From NCBI GenBank assembly GCA_905221615.1, contig CAJNDT010004713.1, forward strand, positions 338,001 to 402,000: a DNA stretch of 64,000 nucleotides, in the 5' to 3' direction. This document shows, one piece after another, positions 1 to 10,600 of this stretch. The notes under the pieces were generated by a model, which ran no database searches, was not told the DNA's origin, and was given only the letters and a program-made list of their open reading frames with translations. The stretch is from Symbiodinium sp. CCMP2592 (Eukaryota; Sar; Dinophyceae; Suessiales; Symbiodiniaceae). Within the stretch, counting starts at the first letter, position 1. Each line of letters opens with the position of its first letter. A program made the position numbers and the translations under genes.

Positions 1-930
1 GCATTTGCAGCTCTGATGAAGGATGGCAGCGTGTCCGCTTGGGGCGATCCCGATCGGGGAGGTGGCACTCCTTTTGTGGTTGAGCCCTGGCACGACGGCC
101 CGGATCCTCTCCTGGACTCCGTGGTCTCGATCCAGGCCACGTCTACCGCTTTTGCCGCGCTGCGACGGGATGGTACCGTCGTGGCTTGGGGCTTTGGCAG
201 AGCAGGTAATGACGCCTGGGAGCTCCGGGATCGCCTTAGAAACGTGGTGAAGATTCAAGCCAATCGGGCAGCTTTCGCTGCAACCTTGGCTGATGGATCG
301 GTCGTTTGCTGGGGAGATCCTGACTTCGGTGGCGAAGGCTACCAATTCGTCGACGGAGAGGCTCTGTGCAACGTCCAGGACATCCAGTCCGCGACACGGG
401 CTTTCGCTGCAATCTTGGCTGATGGATCGGTCGTTTGCTGGGGAGACGAGATCGGCGGAGGGCTTCTCCAGGACCACATCGTCTCTGCTAGGGCGGCCCA
501 AGGGAATCACTACAGTTTCGCCGCCATCCTGGACGATGGATCGGTGACGACCTGGGGAGATCCTGACTTCGGTGGATGCAGTGCAGACGTGCAAAAACTG
601 CTTGTGGATGTCCGGCAGATCCAGTCTACCTCTCGCGCCTTTGCGGCCATACTGGGCGACGGCTCCGTCGTGTGCTGGGGCGAACCCGCATACGGCGGGC
701 AAGGCAACAGGCATCGACTGCAGAATGTGAGGCGCATACAATCCACGATCAGCGCCTTCGCCGCGATCCTCGATGACGGCTCCGTGGTCACCTGGGGTTT
801 TGCACTCGAGGGCGGAGACAGCAGCCGAGTTCAGGGCCAACTGCAGGGCGTTGTCAACATCGCCGCCGGGCGTCGCTACTTCACAGCCATCCGCAACGAC
901 GGATCGGTCGTGAGCTGGGGGCTGCTGTGA
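1..930 (+). CDS. RCC1-type repeat protein, 3' end (partial)
   Basis: The frame is open from base 1, so the gene continues upstream; the stop is TGA at 928-930. About 309 residues are visible as eight repeats of roughly 38-48 residues. Each starts near AFAA(I/L), then xDGSVVxWGDPxxGG, and ends in a VxxIQ strand; the last repeat is cut short at SWGLL. This is the RCC1/HERC beta-propeller repeat pattern as expanded in dinoflagellates. RCC1 propellers bind proteins or nucleotides, and in HERC proteins they sit beside a HECT ubiquitin-ligase domain. No HECT domain, signal peptide or membrane segment is visible, so the exact role is open. The part seen has no intron, unlike the next genes. GC content is clearly higher than in the AT-rich DNA downstream of 1.9 kb. 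Confidence 0.85.
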   Translation, partial: AFAALMKDGSVSAWGDPDRGGGTPFVVEPWHDGPDPLLDSVVSIQATSTAFAALRRDGTVVAWGFGRAGNDAWELRDRLRNVVKIQANRAAFAATLADGSVVCWGDPDFGGEGYQFVDGEALCNVQDIQSATRAFAAILADGSVVCWGDEIGGGLLQDHIVSARAAQGNHYSFAAILDDGSVTTWGDPDFGGCSADVQKLLVDVRQIQSTSRAFAAILGDGSVVCWGEPAYGGQGNRHRLQNVRRIQSTISAFAAILDDGSVVTWGFALEGGDSSRVQGQLQGVVNIAAGRRYFTAIRNDGSVVSWGLL

Positions 931-1324
931 CAAAGATGTGCTGCTGCGCGGTTCCCTGCCACGTAAGCCCTTCCTTCCCTTAAGTTTTCAGGGCACCCTA
1001 AAACCCTTTCGACCCGATGTGGGCTGCCCGCCCCCCCTTCTGCCCTGCAAGTGAGCCGAGTGCGTGATTCCTTTTTTACTCCCCTAGAATCCCGACCCTT
1101 CGGCCCTGCGTTTAGCCTTTTTTTCCGCGCTCGCAGGTTCAAGCCGGTCGGGTGGGCGGGGGGTAGAGGCTTGTGGGCTGGCGTCGCTGGAGCCTCAGAT
1201 TCTTTTGCGCTTGAGAGCTTGCCTGGGGATCGTCACGTGCAGCTGTTGTGCTTTGATCGCAGCCGACTAGAGCTCGAACTTGGAGAGCATCCAGCTACCC
1301 AACAGCCTCCGGCGGTGGGCACCC
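931..1324. other. Spacer between the RCC1-type gene and the next gene
   Basis: GC-rich, with C- and T-tracts (1031-1040, 1070-1085). No conserved coding segment recognised; it probably holds the 3' UTR of the first gene and the start of the next. Confidence 0.4.
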
Positions 1325-1883
1325 ATGAAGCTCGGCCGCTTCGCTCGTGAAGTTGCCCTGAAGAGGAGGCGAGTGCTGCGGTACAAGTGGAAGGCTCTCC
1401 ACGCGGCGATGCTTGCAGCAGATCGCGAAAAGAAGGACGCGGACCGCCTGAAGGAGAGCTTCAAGAGAGATGACGACGACCGCGACGACGAGGAGCGCTG
1501 GAAGCTGGTGGTGCTGAGGTGTCTCTACGAGAAGGGGCAGCTTGATCTCTTTTGCCGCTGAGTAGGTGAGAAGGAAAAAGAAGCGTCGGTTTGTGGTTGC
1601 GCCGAGCAGTGCTTGCTTTCTCCGTGCATGCGTGGGTGCCCAGGTCCGGACCTCTTCTTGCTCGGTGCCGACCCTCGGAGGGTTCTTAAGGGTTTGTTCG
1701 GGTTTCGGCCCCTCTCATCCTACCCAGGTCCGAAGTCTTCAGCGGCGCCGACTTCATCTCGCAACGCCTGGACCTTGGTGCACAGCTCGTTGCCTCTTCT
1801 GCTGTTCGAGCGCAGGTAGGAGTGCCTTGTCGCCCGGTAATCTAGAGCGCCTTGCATTCCGGAAACCTCGCAGCACGGTTTGC

Positions 1884-1924
<41 letters not shown>

Positions 1925-2953
1925 CTGCCTTTTATATAGATCCTCTACAGATGATATCCTCGAGCCCTGCCTAGGTATATAGGTGTTATACTATTATTTA
2001 TCCTACTTGTCGGGTATCACGAGGAACTATATACTATGGTTATATATATATATATATGTAGAGAGAGAGGGATTATATAGGGTTCTACCTACTCTATATA
2101 GTACTAGAATATAGACGTAGGGAAGCCGCAAAAACTGTAGCTGAGCTCTTTCGAAGTCAGCACTGCAAACCCCACGACCTGGTGTACAAACAGCTCGTGA
2201 GTCCATATATACACGCTATATACACACCTATGAACCTCCACGATACCCGCAATCCTATAAACCCGAACTATAAGCCCTAATAAGGGATTGCTGTATTAGC
2301 ATCCTCCGTCCTTGCCACTATATTGCTGCCATGCCCCGTGCAGGATGTCTTCCACGAGCTCATGCAGGAAGCAGCGGCAGAAGGGCCGATGGTGGTAGAC
2401 GACAGTGACGAGGAGCAGGCCCTTTGCCTGGAAGAGGTTTTGTATGTTTTACAATACGGTTGATATATACGGTTTCGCATGGGCTTATATATTAGGGTAT
2501 ATATATATATATGTAGAGAGAGAAAGTCTATATCGGAAAATGGAGCTCCCGGTTCGGGGCTTATAAAAGCTTTTTATATAGTACTTAGATTATACAGGCT
2601 TCGTGACTTCGGCCTTATTCTTAATTAGGGTTGCAAAGTGTTTTACACCTATATAGTATATAAAACCTTTTATAAACCCTGCGAGACCCCGAAGCACAAA
2701 TATAGCCTATATCCGAGTTAGGGTTAGTTTTTCTAGTGAACCAGTGGATGCACAGGAGTCTGAGCCGAGTTGTGAAACCGAGAAGACGTTGCTAGGATTG
2801 CAGGGTGAAGCAGTGGCCTGTGAATGTGTGCGGCATGAACAGCAGCATCGTGCCTCAAGCGAACCTAGCGGAGATCCTTCCGACCTAGGACCTCGTGATG
2901 CCAGCCATGGACGCAGAACGCACATTCATGCCCTGGCCATTGGAAAGCTTTGA
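1325..2953 (+). CDS. Hypothetical protein, probable four-exon gene
   Basis: I join 1325-1556, 2141-2196, 2344-2436 and 2804-2953 (531 nt, 176 residues). The introns start GCTGAG, GTGAGT and GTTTTG and end TAG, CAG and CAG, and all three joins keep the frame. Exon 1 starts at ATG 1325 and is rich in K/R then D/E (KRRRVLRYKWKAL, then a DDDDRDDEE run); exon 3 has an acidic VVDDSDEEQ stretch. The stop is TGA 2951-2953. An upstream in-frame TTG at 1280 would add 15 residues but ATG is preferred. If exon 1 is not spliced it ends at TGA 1559-1561 as a 78-residue protein. I do not recognise the family. The charged, probably helical composition suggests a soluble nuclear or RNA-associated protein, but that is a guess. 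It lies downstream of the RCC1 gene and upstream of the NAT10 gene on the same strand. Confidence 0.45.
1887..1923. repeat. (AT)n microsatellite
   Basis: About 18 AT units inside the first intron of the hypothetical gene. The flanking DNA to about 2.75 kb is strongly AT-rich. Confidence 0.95.
2041..2530. repeat. AT-rich intron DNA with two copies of a TATATATGTAGAGAGAG motif
   Basis: The motif occurs at 2041-2070 and 2499-2524, one in each of two successive introns of the hypothetical gene. Exon 2344-2436 lies between them and is not repeat DNA. A related TATATAGAGAGAG occurs at 44455-44475. Confidence 0.5.
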
Positions 2954-3522
2954 GGCACGACCTGGTTTAAGGACTGCTGCTGTTTTCTCATCCAATTGGA
3001 GTAAGTTGGGTAGTGCCCCCACTCCGTAACAGTATATGTATATATGTTGGATAAACTTTATATAGGGCCGTTTATGATAGTAGCCTGGTTTGTGAATGAT
3101 AAAATAACCAACCATGATGAATTGCAGCATTTAAACAAGAAAAGTGTAAACCCTGAAACATTCCTATAAGGCTACATAGGGTCGAGCTTGTGCAGCGACC
3201 GTGATGTGATGTGTCTATCCCTGTTCTGTAGTTGAATAATTCCCAAAGTCTCCCCGTGTTCTGAGTCTGATACGATCAAGGCTCATCTGCACACAGCCGC
3301 TTTGTCACCTGGAAGCCGTGCAATTGGGCTATCCTTATCCGGGGTGCAGGTGTAAGTTTATGCGGGCGGGCAAACACACACATGCATGTGTGTGTGTGTG
3401 TGTATATATATATATGTATATATGTATACTCATGTATGCATGTGTGTAGATATCTGCACATCTTCGCCCCGCATGTCACATTGAAGCCCGACAGGCTTCT
3501 GCTTTTGCTGGTGGAGACGCAG
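2954..3522. other. Non-coding stretch with TG/TA simple repeat
   Basis: Nothing coding was recognised. It holds (TG)n followed by (TA)n at 3383-3430. The missing N-terminal exons of the NAT10 gene would be expected here, but none was seen. Confidence 0.5.
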
Positions 3523-3559
3523 AGATGGAAGAGACGCTTCTTGAATCTGAGCCTCCGCC
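3523..3559 (+). CDS. Tentative NAT10 exon (RWKRRFLNLSL)
   Basis: After an AG acceptor the frame reads RWKRRFLNLSLRL. This resembles the family stretch RFNERF(I/L)LSL that lies just before the CLVVDDELN motif found in the next exon. A GT donor follows at 3560. Identity is weak, so this is only a candidate. Confidence 0.3.
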
Positions 3560-3703
3560 TGGTCTGGGAAGGATGAGCTCGGAAGATGGCCAGGGCCAGC
3601 CAATCGGGCATTGTCTGTCCATTGTTCCCTCTTTGAACACAGGCAGCCTGTACCCGCAGCAGGAGCCCGAGCTGAGTCCACCAAAGGCGACAGAAGCAAT
3701 GGC

Positions 3704-4420
3704 CAATCCGAGTCCGACAACGGCAGGATCCCCACCAGCTCCCGAACAGATGGCTGCAGAAACTCAGGCAACGGCCCCGCCAGCACTGGCCAATCCGAGC
3801 CCGACGCCAGCTCTTCCCGAGCAGACCAATCCGAGCCCAACGACTGCAGGATCCCCGCCAGCTCTTCCCGAGCAGACCAATCCGAGCCCGACGACTACAG
3901 GATCCCCGCCAGCTCTTCCCAAGCAGACCAATCCGAGCCCGACGACTACAGGATCCCCGCCAGCTCTTCCCAAGCAGACCAATCCGAGCCCGACGACTGC
4001 AGGATCCCCGCCAGCTCTTCCCAAGCAGACCAATCCAACCCTGAGCCCGACGACTGCAGGATCCCCGCCAGCTCTTCCCAAGCACCCCTTGCTGGTGTCA
4101 AAAGCTCATGCACGCCTCAACAGGACACGTCCGCAAGAGCTGCCGAGTCCACCAAAGTCACCGCAAGCACCGCTCTTGACAGAACTTCATGCAGCGGCCC
4201 CGCCAGGGCTGGCCAATCCGAGCCCGACGACTGCAGGATCCCCGCCAGCTCCTCCCAAGCAGAGCTTGCTTCAGACAAAAGCTCGTGCACCTTCCGCCCC
4301 CCCTTCCGCGACACCTCAGCAGGAGCTGCCTGTGCCGAGTCTGCCAAAGCCGCCGCAAGCGCCACCGCTCGTGCCGAGCCCGACGACGGCTGGATCCCCA
4401 CCAGCTCTTCCCAAGCAGAT
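3704..4420. repeat. 51-bp minisatellite (17-residue Pro-rich unit)
   Basis: The cleanest copies run 3829-3879, 3880-3930, 3931-3981 and 3982-4032. Diverged or truncated copies occur at 3704, 3785, 4033, 4214 and 4376. The unit is 51 bases, so one phase reads NPSPTTTGSPPALPKQT and the frame is never lost. Both other + frames and parts of the minus strand are open too, so the 356-residue ORF at 3525-4595 is weak evidence of a gene. It sits just before a NAT10 exon and is most likely intronic. Confidence 0.8.
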
Positions 4421-4488
4421 TTTGCTTTTGACGGATGATGGACATGGCCAGCCGAGTGGCCACTCTCTGGCTCTTGTTCTCGCGAACA

Positions 4489-4606
4489 CAAACAATAAAT
4501 CCCTAAACCCTAAATCCCTAAACCTTAAATCCCCAAACCCTAAATCCCTAAACCCTAAATCCCTAAGCCCTAAATCCCTAGTCCCTAATCCCTAAATCCC
4601 TAAGCC
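4489..4606 (-). repeat. Telomere-like CCCTAAA array, degenerate
   Basis: About 15 units of CCCTAAA/CCCTAAAT with variants. It abuts the acceptor side of the next exon, 4605-4690. Confidence 0.85.
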
Positions 4607-4690
4607 CCCAAGCAGATGCCTGGTTGTCGACGACGAGCTCAACATCCTTCCCTTGTCCCGGCATGCCAAAGCCAGCCTCCCATCGTTCCT
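4605..4690 (+). CDS. NAT10: NAT10 exon: CLVVDDELNILPLSRHAKASLP
   Basis: The frame is fixed by TGC at 4617-4619. It matches the family motif C(L/V)V(I/V)DDELN(I/V)LP(I/L)S that precedes the helicase domain. The start may be 4605 or 4616 and the donor is uncertain (4681-4690). Confidence 0.8.
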
Positions 4691-7600
4691 CGTGTTTCTT
4701 ACCTTTGGTTAGTAGGTTCCTTTAAAGGGATCTATAGGGTACTGCAGGGTATCATAGGGTTTAGGGTTTGGGGTTTACTTACCTTTGGTTAGTAGGGAAT
4801 GGTAGGGTTCCTTTAAAGGGGTCTATAGCTGTTTAGGGTTCCTTTAAAGGGATCTTTACCTTTGGCGGAGGAATATGGGGTACAGTTATAGCTACGATTA
4901 CTACCATTCTTCCATTCCCTACTAACCAAAGGTAAGGTTTTGGGAATTTAGGACTTAGGTTTTAGGGTTCAAGGTTGAGGGGTGTGGTTCGGCTGTGAAA
5001 GGGCTTTGTGAGATTTCCTTAGGCTTTTGTAGGGTTTTTTTGGGTCTGGCTTCAGAGGTATTGCAGAGCTTTTGTGGGTTCGTCGAATCGTGAAAGGGTT
5101 TCGGCTTAGGGTCGAGGTGTACAGAGTCAATGGGTTTACATCTGGGGTGTCAAGGCAACCTCCGTTTATGGATTCAGGGCTCAGCGCCGTAGAACGTCGA
5201 GCTTCGGCATGTAGTTGCGGAGCCGGGCTAAAGTCGGCTAGAGTCCCACGCATTCGCTTCGAGCCAGAACCCCTTCACCACAGCGCACACCCTAGAACCC
5301 CAAAGTCCGAGACCCAACTCCCTTAGACCCCACAAAACAAGAAAACAAGCAACCGAGGACCCAACAAGAGGCCGGTGACCCTCAAATCCTCAGGCCCCGT
5401 TGTTTGGCAAAGCAAAACGCACTAGTATAGAAGCCCGAAGAACTACACGCAGCTATTCTTCATTAACATAAGTATGTATAATATAGCATCCCGTCAACCC
5501 TAAACCCTCTCCGCCTGTAACCCTAAGCCTTATAATCCTAAACCCCACAACTCTAAACCCTATAACCCCAAACCCTATGACCCTGAACCCCCTAAGCCTC
5601 TATGGAGCTCTTAGACAGAGCCTCCCCCCTCATTTTCAAAAGAAACCTGTAGCTTTTTAGGATTCCTTATTATGGTTTCTATATATAGTTCCTTAAAATC
5701 CCTAAACCTTGAACCCTATAACCCTAAACCCAGTTCCTTAAAAATGTAGGTCTTTTCGCTTTCAAAAGGAAGGCCCGGTCTCCTTTCCTAGCCCTGCCGA
5801 GGCCGTGAAGGCGCTGAAGGCCCGGGTTTCAGGGCTTCGGAGCTTTCGGGTTTAGGGGTTACAGTAGAAGCCAGAAAGTTGGAATATCATTATCGTAACC
5901 CCTTCAAGGTAAATTATAGGGGATCCTACCATTAATCCATATTCCAACTTTCTGGAGTTCCCTTTAGCAAGTAGGGACCCAGAGACTCCAATACCCCCTA
6001 ATTAAGGAATATTCCTTACATCATATTCGGGGTACTATAATTTAAGGTATAGGGATTTTGGAGTTTCCGATAATTTGGGGTACCTTATTTTGGGGCCTTT
6101 ATAATAACGATCCTACTAATTAGGGTACTAGATTAGGGTCCCTTGTTTTCGGAAACTCCCATTTTGGATTTACGGCTTCCAAACAGAAGGGTGTAGGGTT
6201 AAGGGGTTTAGGGGTTAGGGATTTTTTTGATTTAGGGCTTCCAAACAGAAGGGTTAGGGTTAAGGGGTTTAGGGGTTAGGGATTTTTTGGATTTAGGGCT
6301 TCCAAACAGAAGGGTTTAGGGTTAAGGGGTTTAGGGGTTAGGGATTTTTTGGATTTAAGGCTTCCAAACAGAAGGGTTTAGGGTTAAGGGGCTTATGGGT
6401 TAGGATTTTTTGGATTTAGGGCTTCCAACCCCTTCTGTTTAGGGTTAACGGGTTTAGGTGTTGGGGATTTTGGATTTAGGGCTTTTGGCGCTTTTCGGTG
6501 GAAGGGCTCTTGTGGATCCCTTAAAGCGGGATTGGAAGGGTTCCTTGAAAAAGGGTGATGAGAAGGGTTCAGGGCAGGGCTTTTGGGGCTTAGGGCTACT
6601 TGGGATTTTCATTGGGTTCCAATCGAGGGTATTATGAGGGTTCCTTCCTAGAGAACCCAATACCCCTTAATTAAGGAATATACCTTATAATTATAGAGGC
6701 CCTAATATTATGATTTAAGGTATATTCCTTAATTAAAGGGTATTGGGATCTCTGGGTTTAAAGGGGTCGATCAGGCTTTGGGATTCCGACGGCAAGAGCT
6801 TACCCAGGGTTCAGGATTAGTTACTTGGGTTTAGGGTTCAGAGTTTAGGGGTAAGCTGAGGTTTAGGTTTCAGGGTTTATGGTTTCTTAGGCTTTTTTCA
6901 GGCTGAGTTTAGGTTTCAAGGGTTTTAGCACCATTTAGGGTTTTATAGGGCGGGTCTGGGCTTTGAGGGATGTTGGCATATTTAAGGCTTTTTGGGGGAG
7001 GATTTGGGCTTTGAGTGTTTGGGATTCAAGGATTTAGGGCTGCTGTTTGGGGTTGAGAGTTTGGGGTCAGGGTTCAGGGTTTTGAGAGTTCTTGCCTAGG
7101 GCTGCGAAAGTTTAGGGCTTAGGGTCCAGGACTTTCTGGGTTAGGAAAGGTATGCGTGGTTTTTGAGGAGGGTGAAAGTGGCAGCAATATGGGGGTTTCC
7201 GAAAATAGGGCCTTATTACAAGGACCCCGCAAAACCAGGGTGCCCCTAATTTTCGGAAGCCCTAAACCCTTATAGTAGCCCTTTAAAGGAACGAACCCTC
7301 ATAGTAACCCTTTAAAAGGACCCTAAGAGTACCCTCAATTTTCGGAAACCATATCCAGCAAAAGTCTCTGCAGCAGTTCGGTGCGCCAGGGCAGGGGCCA
7401 TACACCCCGCGGTTCGAGGACAGCATCACTGTACTCGCTGACTAAGCCCTAAGCTCCTGAACCTGAGACTAAACCCTAAACTGAGTTCCTAAAGCAGCTT
7501 TTCGCAGGATGAGGACGAAGAGGAGGGCGACAGCGAGAGGCCACCAATTTCGGGGCTGGAGTGGAAGGGCTTCTTTATCATCCGGACCTCCATTATAAAG

Positions 7601-10600
7601 AGACCCTTGAAAACATCCTTATCTTAAACCCCGTTCCTTACCCATATCAGTGAAGGATACCTTGTTGGTGGTAATACCTGATAATTCAAGGCACGCCGGT
7701 AGAAGTCCCCAAAGACTTGTGGACCGACAGGAAGGCAGGTTTGACTGTGTCAGTATGCCTCGCTCGAAGGGAAACGCTATTCCAAGATGCTTCAAGATGC
7801 TTTCAGAGCCAGAAGCCCTCGACACAGAGATTTGCCTCTGAGGTCATTTCTGAACGGTTTGGGGCTGCCGGGTCAGGTTTCGGGCTCGGGCTCGGGGGAA
7901 CTCAAGGGCTTCAGGCTAGCATATTGGAATCTCCATTGAAACTCAAGTCTGCAAGGCTTCCTTCAAGGGCTCTACAAGGGCTCTATCGCTACCATGACCA
8001 ACTTCATCGCTACTGATGTTCCCATACATATGCACATCACATCCAACACTTGGGCTTACTTTGGGGTCTTGACGAAGGCAGGTATTGGTACATGTTCTAC
8101 AGTTTCGAGTGCTGAGGGTAATGCAAGACCCTGTCCATCAACAGGACTTCTCAAGGGCTCAAATCCCTAAAGCCCTCAACCCTAAACCCTACACCCCAAG
8201 CCAACAAACCTAAGCCCACAAATCCTCATGAAAGAGGCCCGTATAGTGCCTTTCGGGGAGCCTGTGGACCGCCAAAAAATGATTTTGGAACTGCGAGGGC
8301 GGCGAGGCATCAAGCAGCGAGAGTGATAAAAGCAAGCGATGCTTCCTTCAAGCCATGTTCAACAGGGTTTAGGGTTTACGGTTCGGGGTGTCGGAAGAAG
8401 CTGTACATTGTAATGTCTGTTTTATTTTTTGCATCGATGTAAAAAAAAAAAACATACATTACACTGTTCAAGTACATAGGTGGCACCGACATGGAACGGC
8501 TCTTTCTTGACACAGAACACTTGGCAGCTGGTCCCGGTGTCAAAGCTTGAGGAACACTGAGCAAGGAGGAGCGCGAGATGCCAGCAGAGTTCCCTGATCT
8601 TTTCTTCGGTTTCCCATGCTAACATGTGGGGAGTTTCCGAAAATAGGGGATCCCAATATAGTACCCTAAATAGTAGGATCCTTATTATAGGGAACCCAAA
8701 ATAAGGTACCCCCATTTTCGGGAACTCCCATGTGTCGAAGCCCAAAATGCAGAGCAGAAGGCGAACCAAGACACGGACAAGGATGGAAGTCTTCGTACAG
8801 GAAAAACCTTCACCCAGCAGGTGATGTCCTCTCTGAATAAGCGAGCCGCACGTGGCGCTGGGCCCGTGGCCTTTCCGAAAGGCGCCGCAGGACGTGGGCA
8901 TCTCGGAAGAGAACCCCCGACAAGGTCCACACGAGGGAGTCTTCCTTCCAGCCACGCGTCAGGTTTTCTTCATGCGGTGATCAAATCATGGCTGCGCACA
9001 GCAACCTCCTTGCGCAGGTCCACGCTTCTCCTGACGTTGCATCTGAAGCACTACCGCAAGTTGACAGTATTCAAGCCTGAAAAGCTAGCAATACGATTCG
9101 GGGTTTCAGATTGTAGCTACGCTGTGCTCGTCTCCAAAAGCCGATTCCCCTTGTTCAGATCCCCACACTAGAGGAAGTCTTTAGGGAACTTCACTATTGA
9201 AGCCTTCAGTCCCTTGAGTTCTCTGAGATCCAAATACCCCTTAGTTAACAAATATACCATAAACCATAATATTACGGCCCCTAGTTGTTTATTTAGGGCA
9301 TATTCCTTAATTCAGGAATATACCTTAAAGCCTACGGCCCCTATAGTTTAAAGTATATTCCTTAATTAAGGGGTATTGGGATCTCTGAGTCCCTTGCGTT
9401 CCGGCCCGGGGCTCCTGCAGGCCGAAGACTGCCAACGAGAAAGAGCTGGAGGAGCTGAAGGCAACGACGGCCCCCTGGCGGAAATCACATCATCCTAACG
9501 ATGAAAAGTCATAAGAACACTAGGTTGGATTTTGGAACATTTTTTTACTTTCCTTATTTGGGTTTATAAGGGACCCTATATATAAATATTTTTCAGGGTG
9601 TTTAAAGGCCAACCCAGAACAATAGCCAACAATACCAAGGGGCCCATTGATCATAGATTAATAGTCATGATGAGAACAGCAGCAATGTTACTCGGGGTCC
9701 AAATGATGTAACCTGGACTTAGTGAGGCAGTGTATGATGCTTTCCAGTCCAGTTGCTTCAGCCCTTTGTTCACGGTCTGAGCCTTAAGGTTTCTACGGTT
9801 TACTTTGCTGGGGGTCTTTGGGCTTTAGGCTTCCAAGGTTTAGGGTTTCTGGATGTCTGGTCCGAGACCGAATCTAGAGAGGCCAAGACACCGGAGTTTA
9901 GTCAGGGTCAGGATCTCTTAGCAAGTTAAGGTAATTTAGGGGCCTAACTAATTACAAATACTATTTTGGGGGTTCCTTAGTATTCGCATAGTATAGTTGT
10001 CCCCCCAACCCCTATTCTAATTATTAAGGCCCTTATAGTATGTTTCTTTCTTTGCTTTGTTTATGTCTGTACACAAGAGACATTGATACTGGGTGATCTT
10101 TAACTTTAGGGTAAAAGGCTTGGGGCTTGGGGTTTATTCACGTTTGCACGACGTTGGTTTCTAGTCCCTGTCCCAAAGAACCCTCGACAAAACGAACCTT
10201 TAAATATTCCTAAGAAACCATTACTATACTCTGGTAAAGGAACCCTGTAGAAGTTTCTTTTGTAGTTCCTTTTTACCAAACCCTAAGGAACCCTAAGAAA
10301 CCCTTACAGTTTCCTTTTATCCTTCCTTTAACGTTCCTAAGAAACTCCGCATCTCCTAAACTGCTTAGAGGCCGAAGCGGTTCCTTTGGGACCGATTGTG
10401 GCCGCGTCGCGGACGCTCGACCAGGTGCGAAGCGTGAGGGCGGGTTTAGGGCTTTAGGGTACTAAGGTTTTAGGGTTCAGGGCTTTAAGATTTAGGAGTT
10501 TAGGGGTTTTTAAGGTTTTAAGGTTTAGGGTTGAGGGTTGGGATTGGGGTTCCAAGGGAGTGGTTTGTGGTTTTAGGACTCAGGGCCTTAGTAGGGTTCA

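Larger units (their letters stand above)
4691..7507. other. Intron: repeat-dense
   Basis: No coding motif seen. It contains hairpin elements of families A, B, C and H, one single hairpin, a ~62-bp telomere-like minisatellite, and long stretches of degenerate TTTAGGG and CCCTAAA. Confidence 0.6.
7540..9420. other. Intron with two hairpin elements
   Basis: Contains the family B copy at 8623-8732 and the family C copy at 9221-9387. ORFs on both strands over 8.4-9.1 kb run through the hairpin and are not supported as genes. Confidence 0.55.

Noticed and set aside
3276..4085. 269-residue minus-strand ORF with repeated GLLGKSWRGSCSRRA
   Set aside because: It is the antisense reading of the 51-bp minisatellite; the repeat keeps every frame open.
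8422..8955. 177-residue minus-strand ORF
   Set aside because: It runs straight through a family B hairpin and has no family signal.
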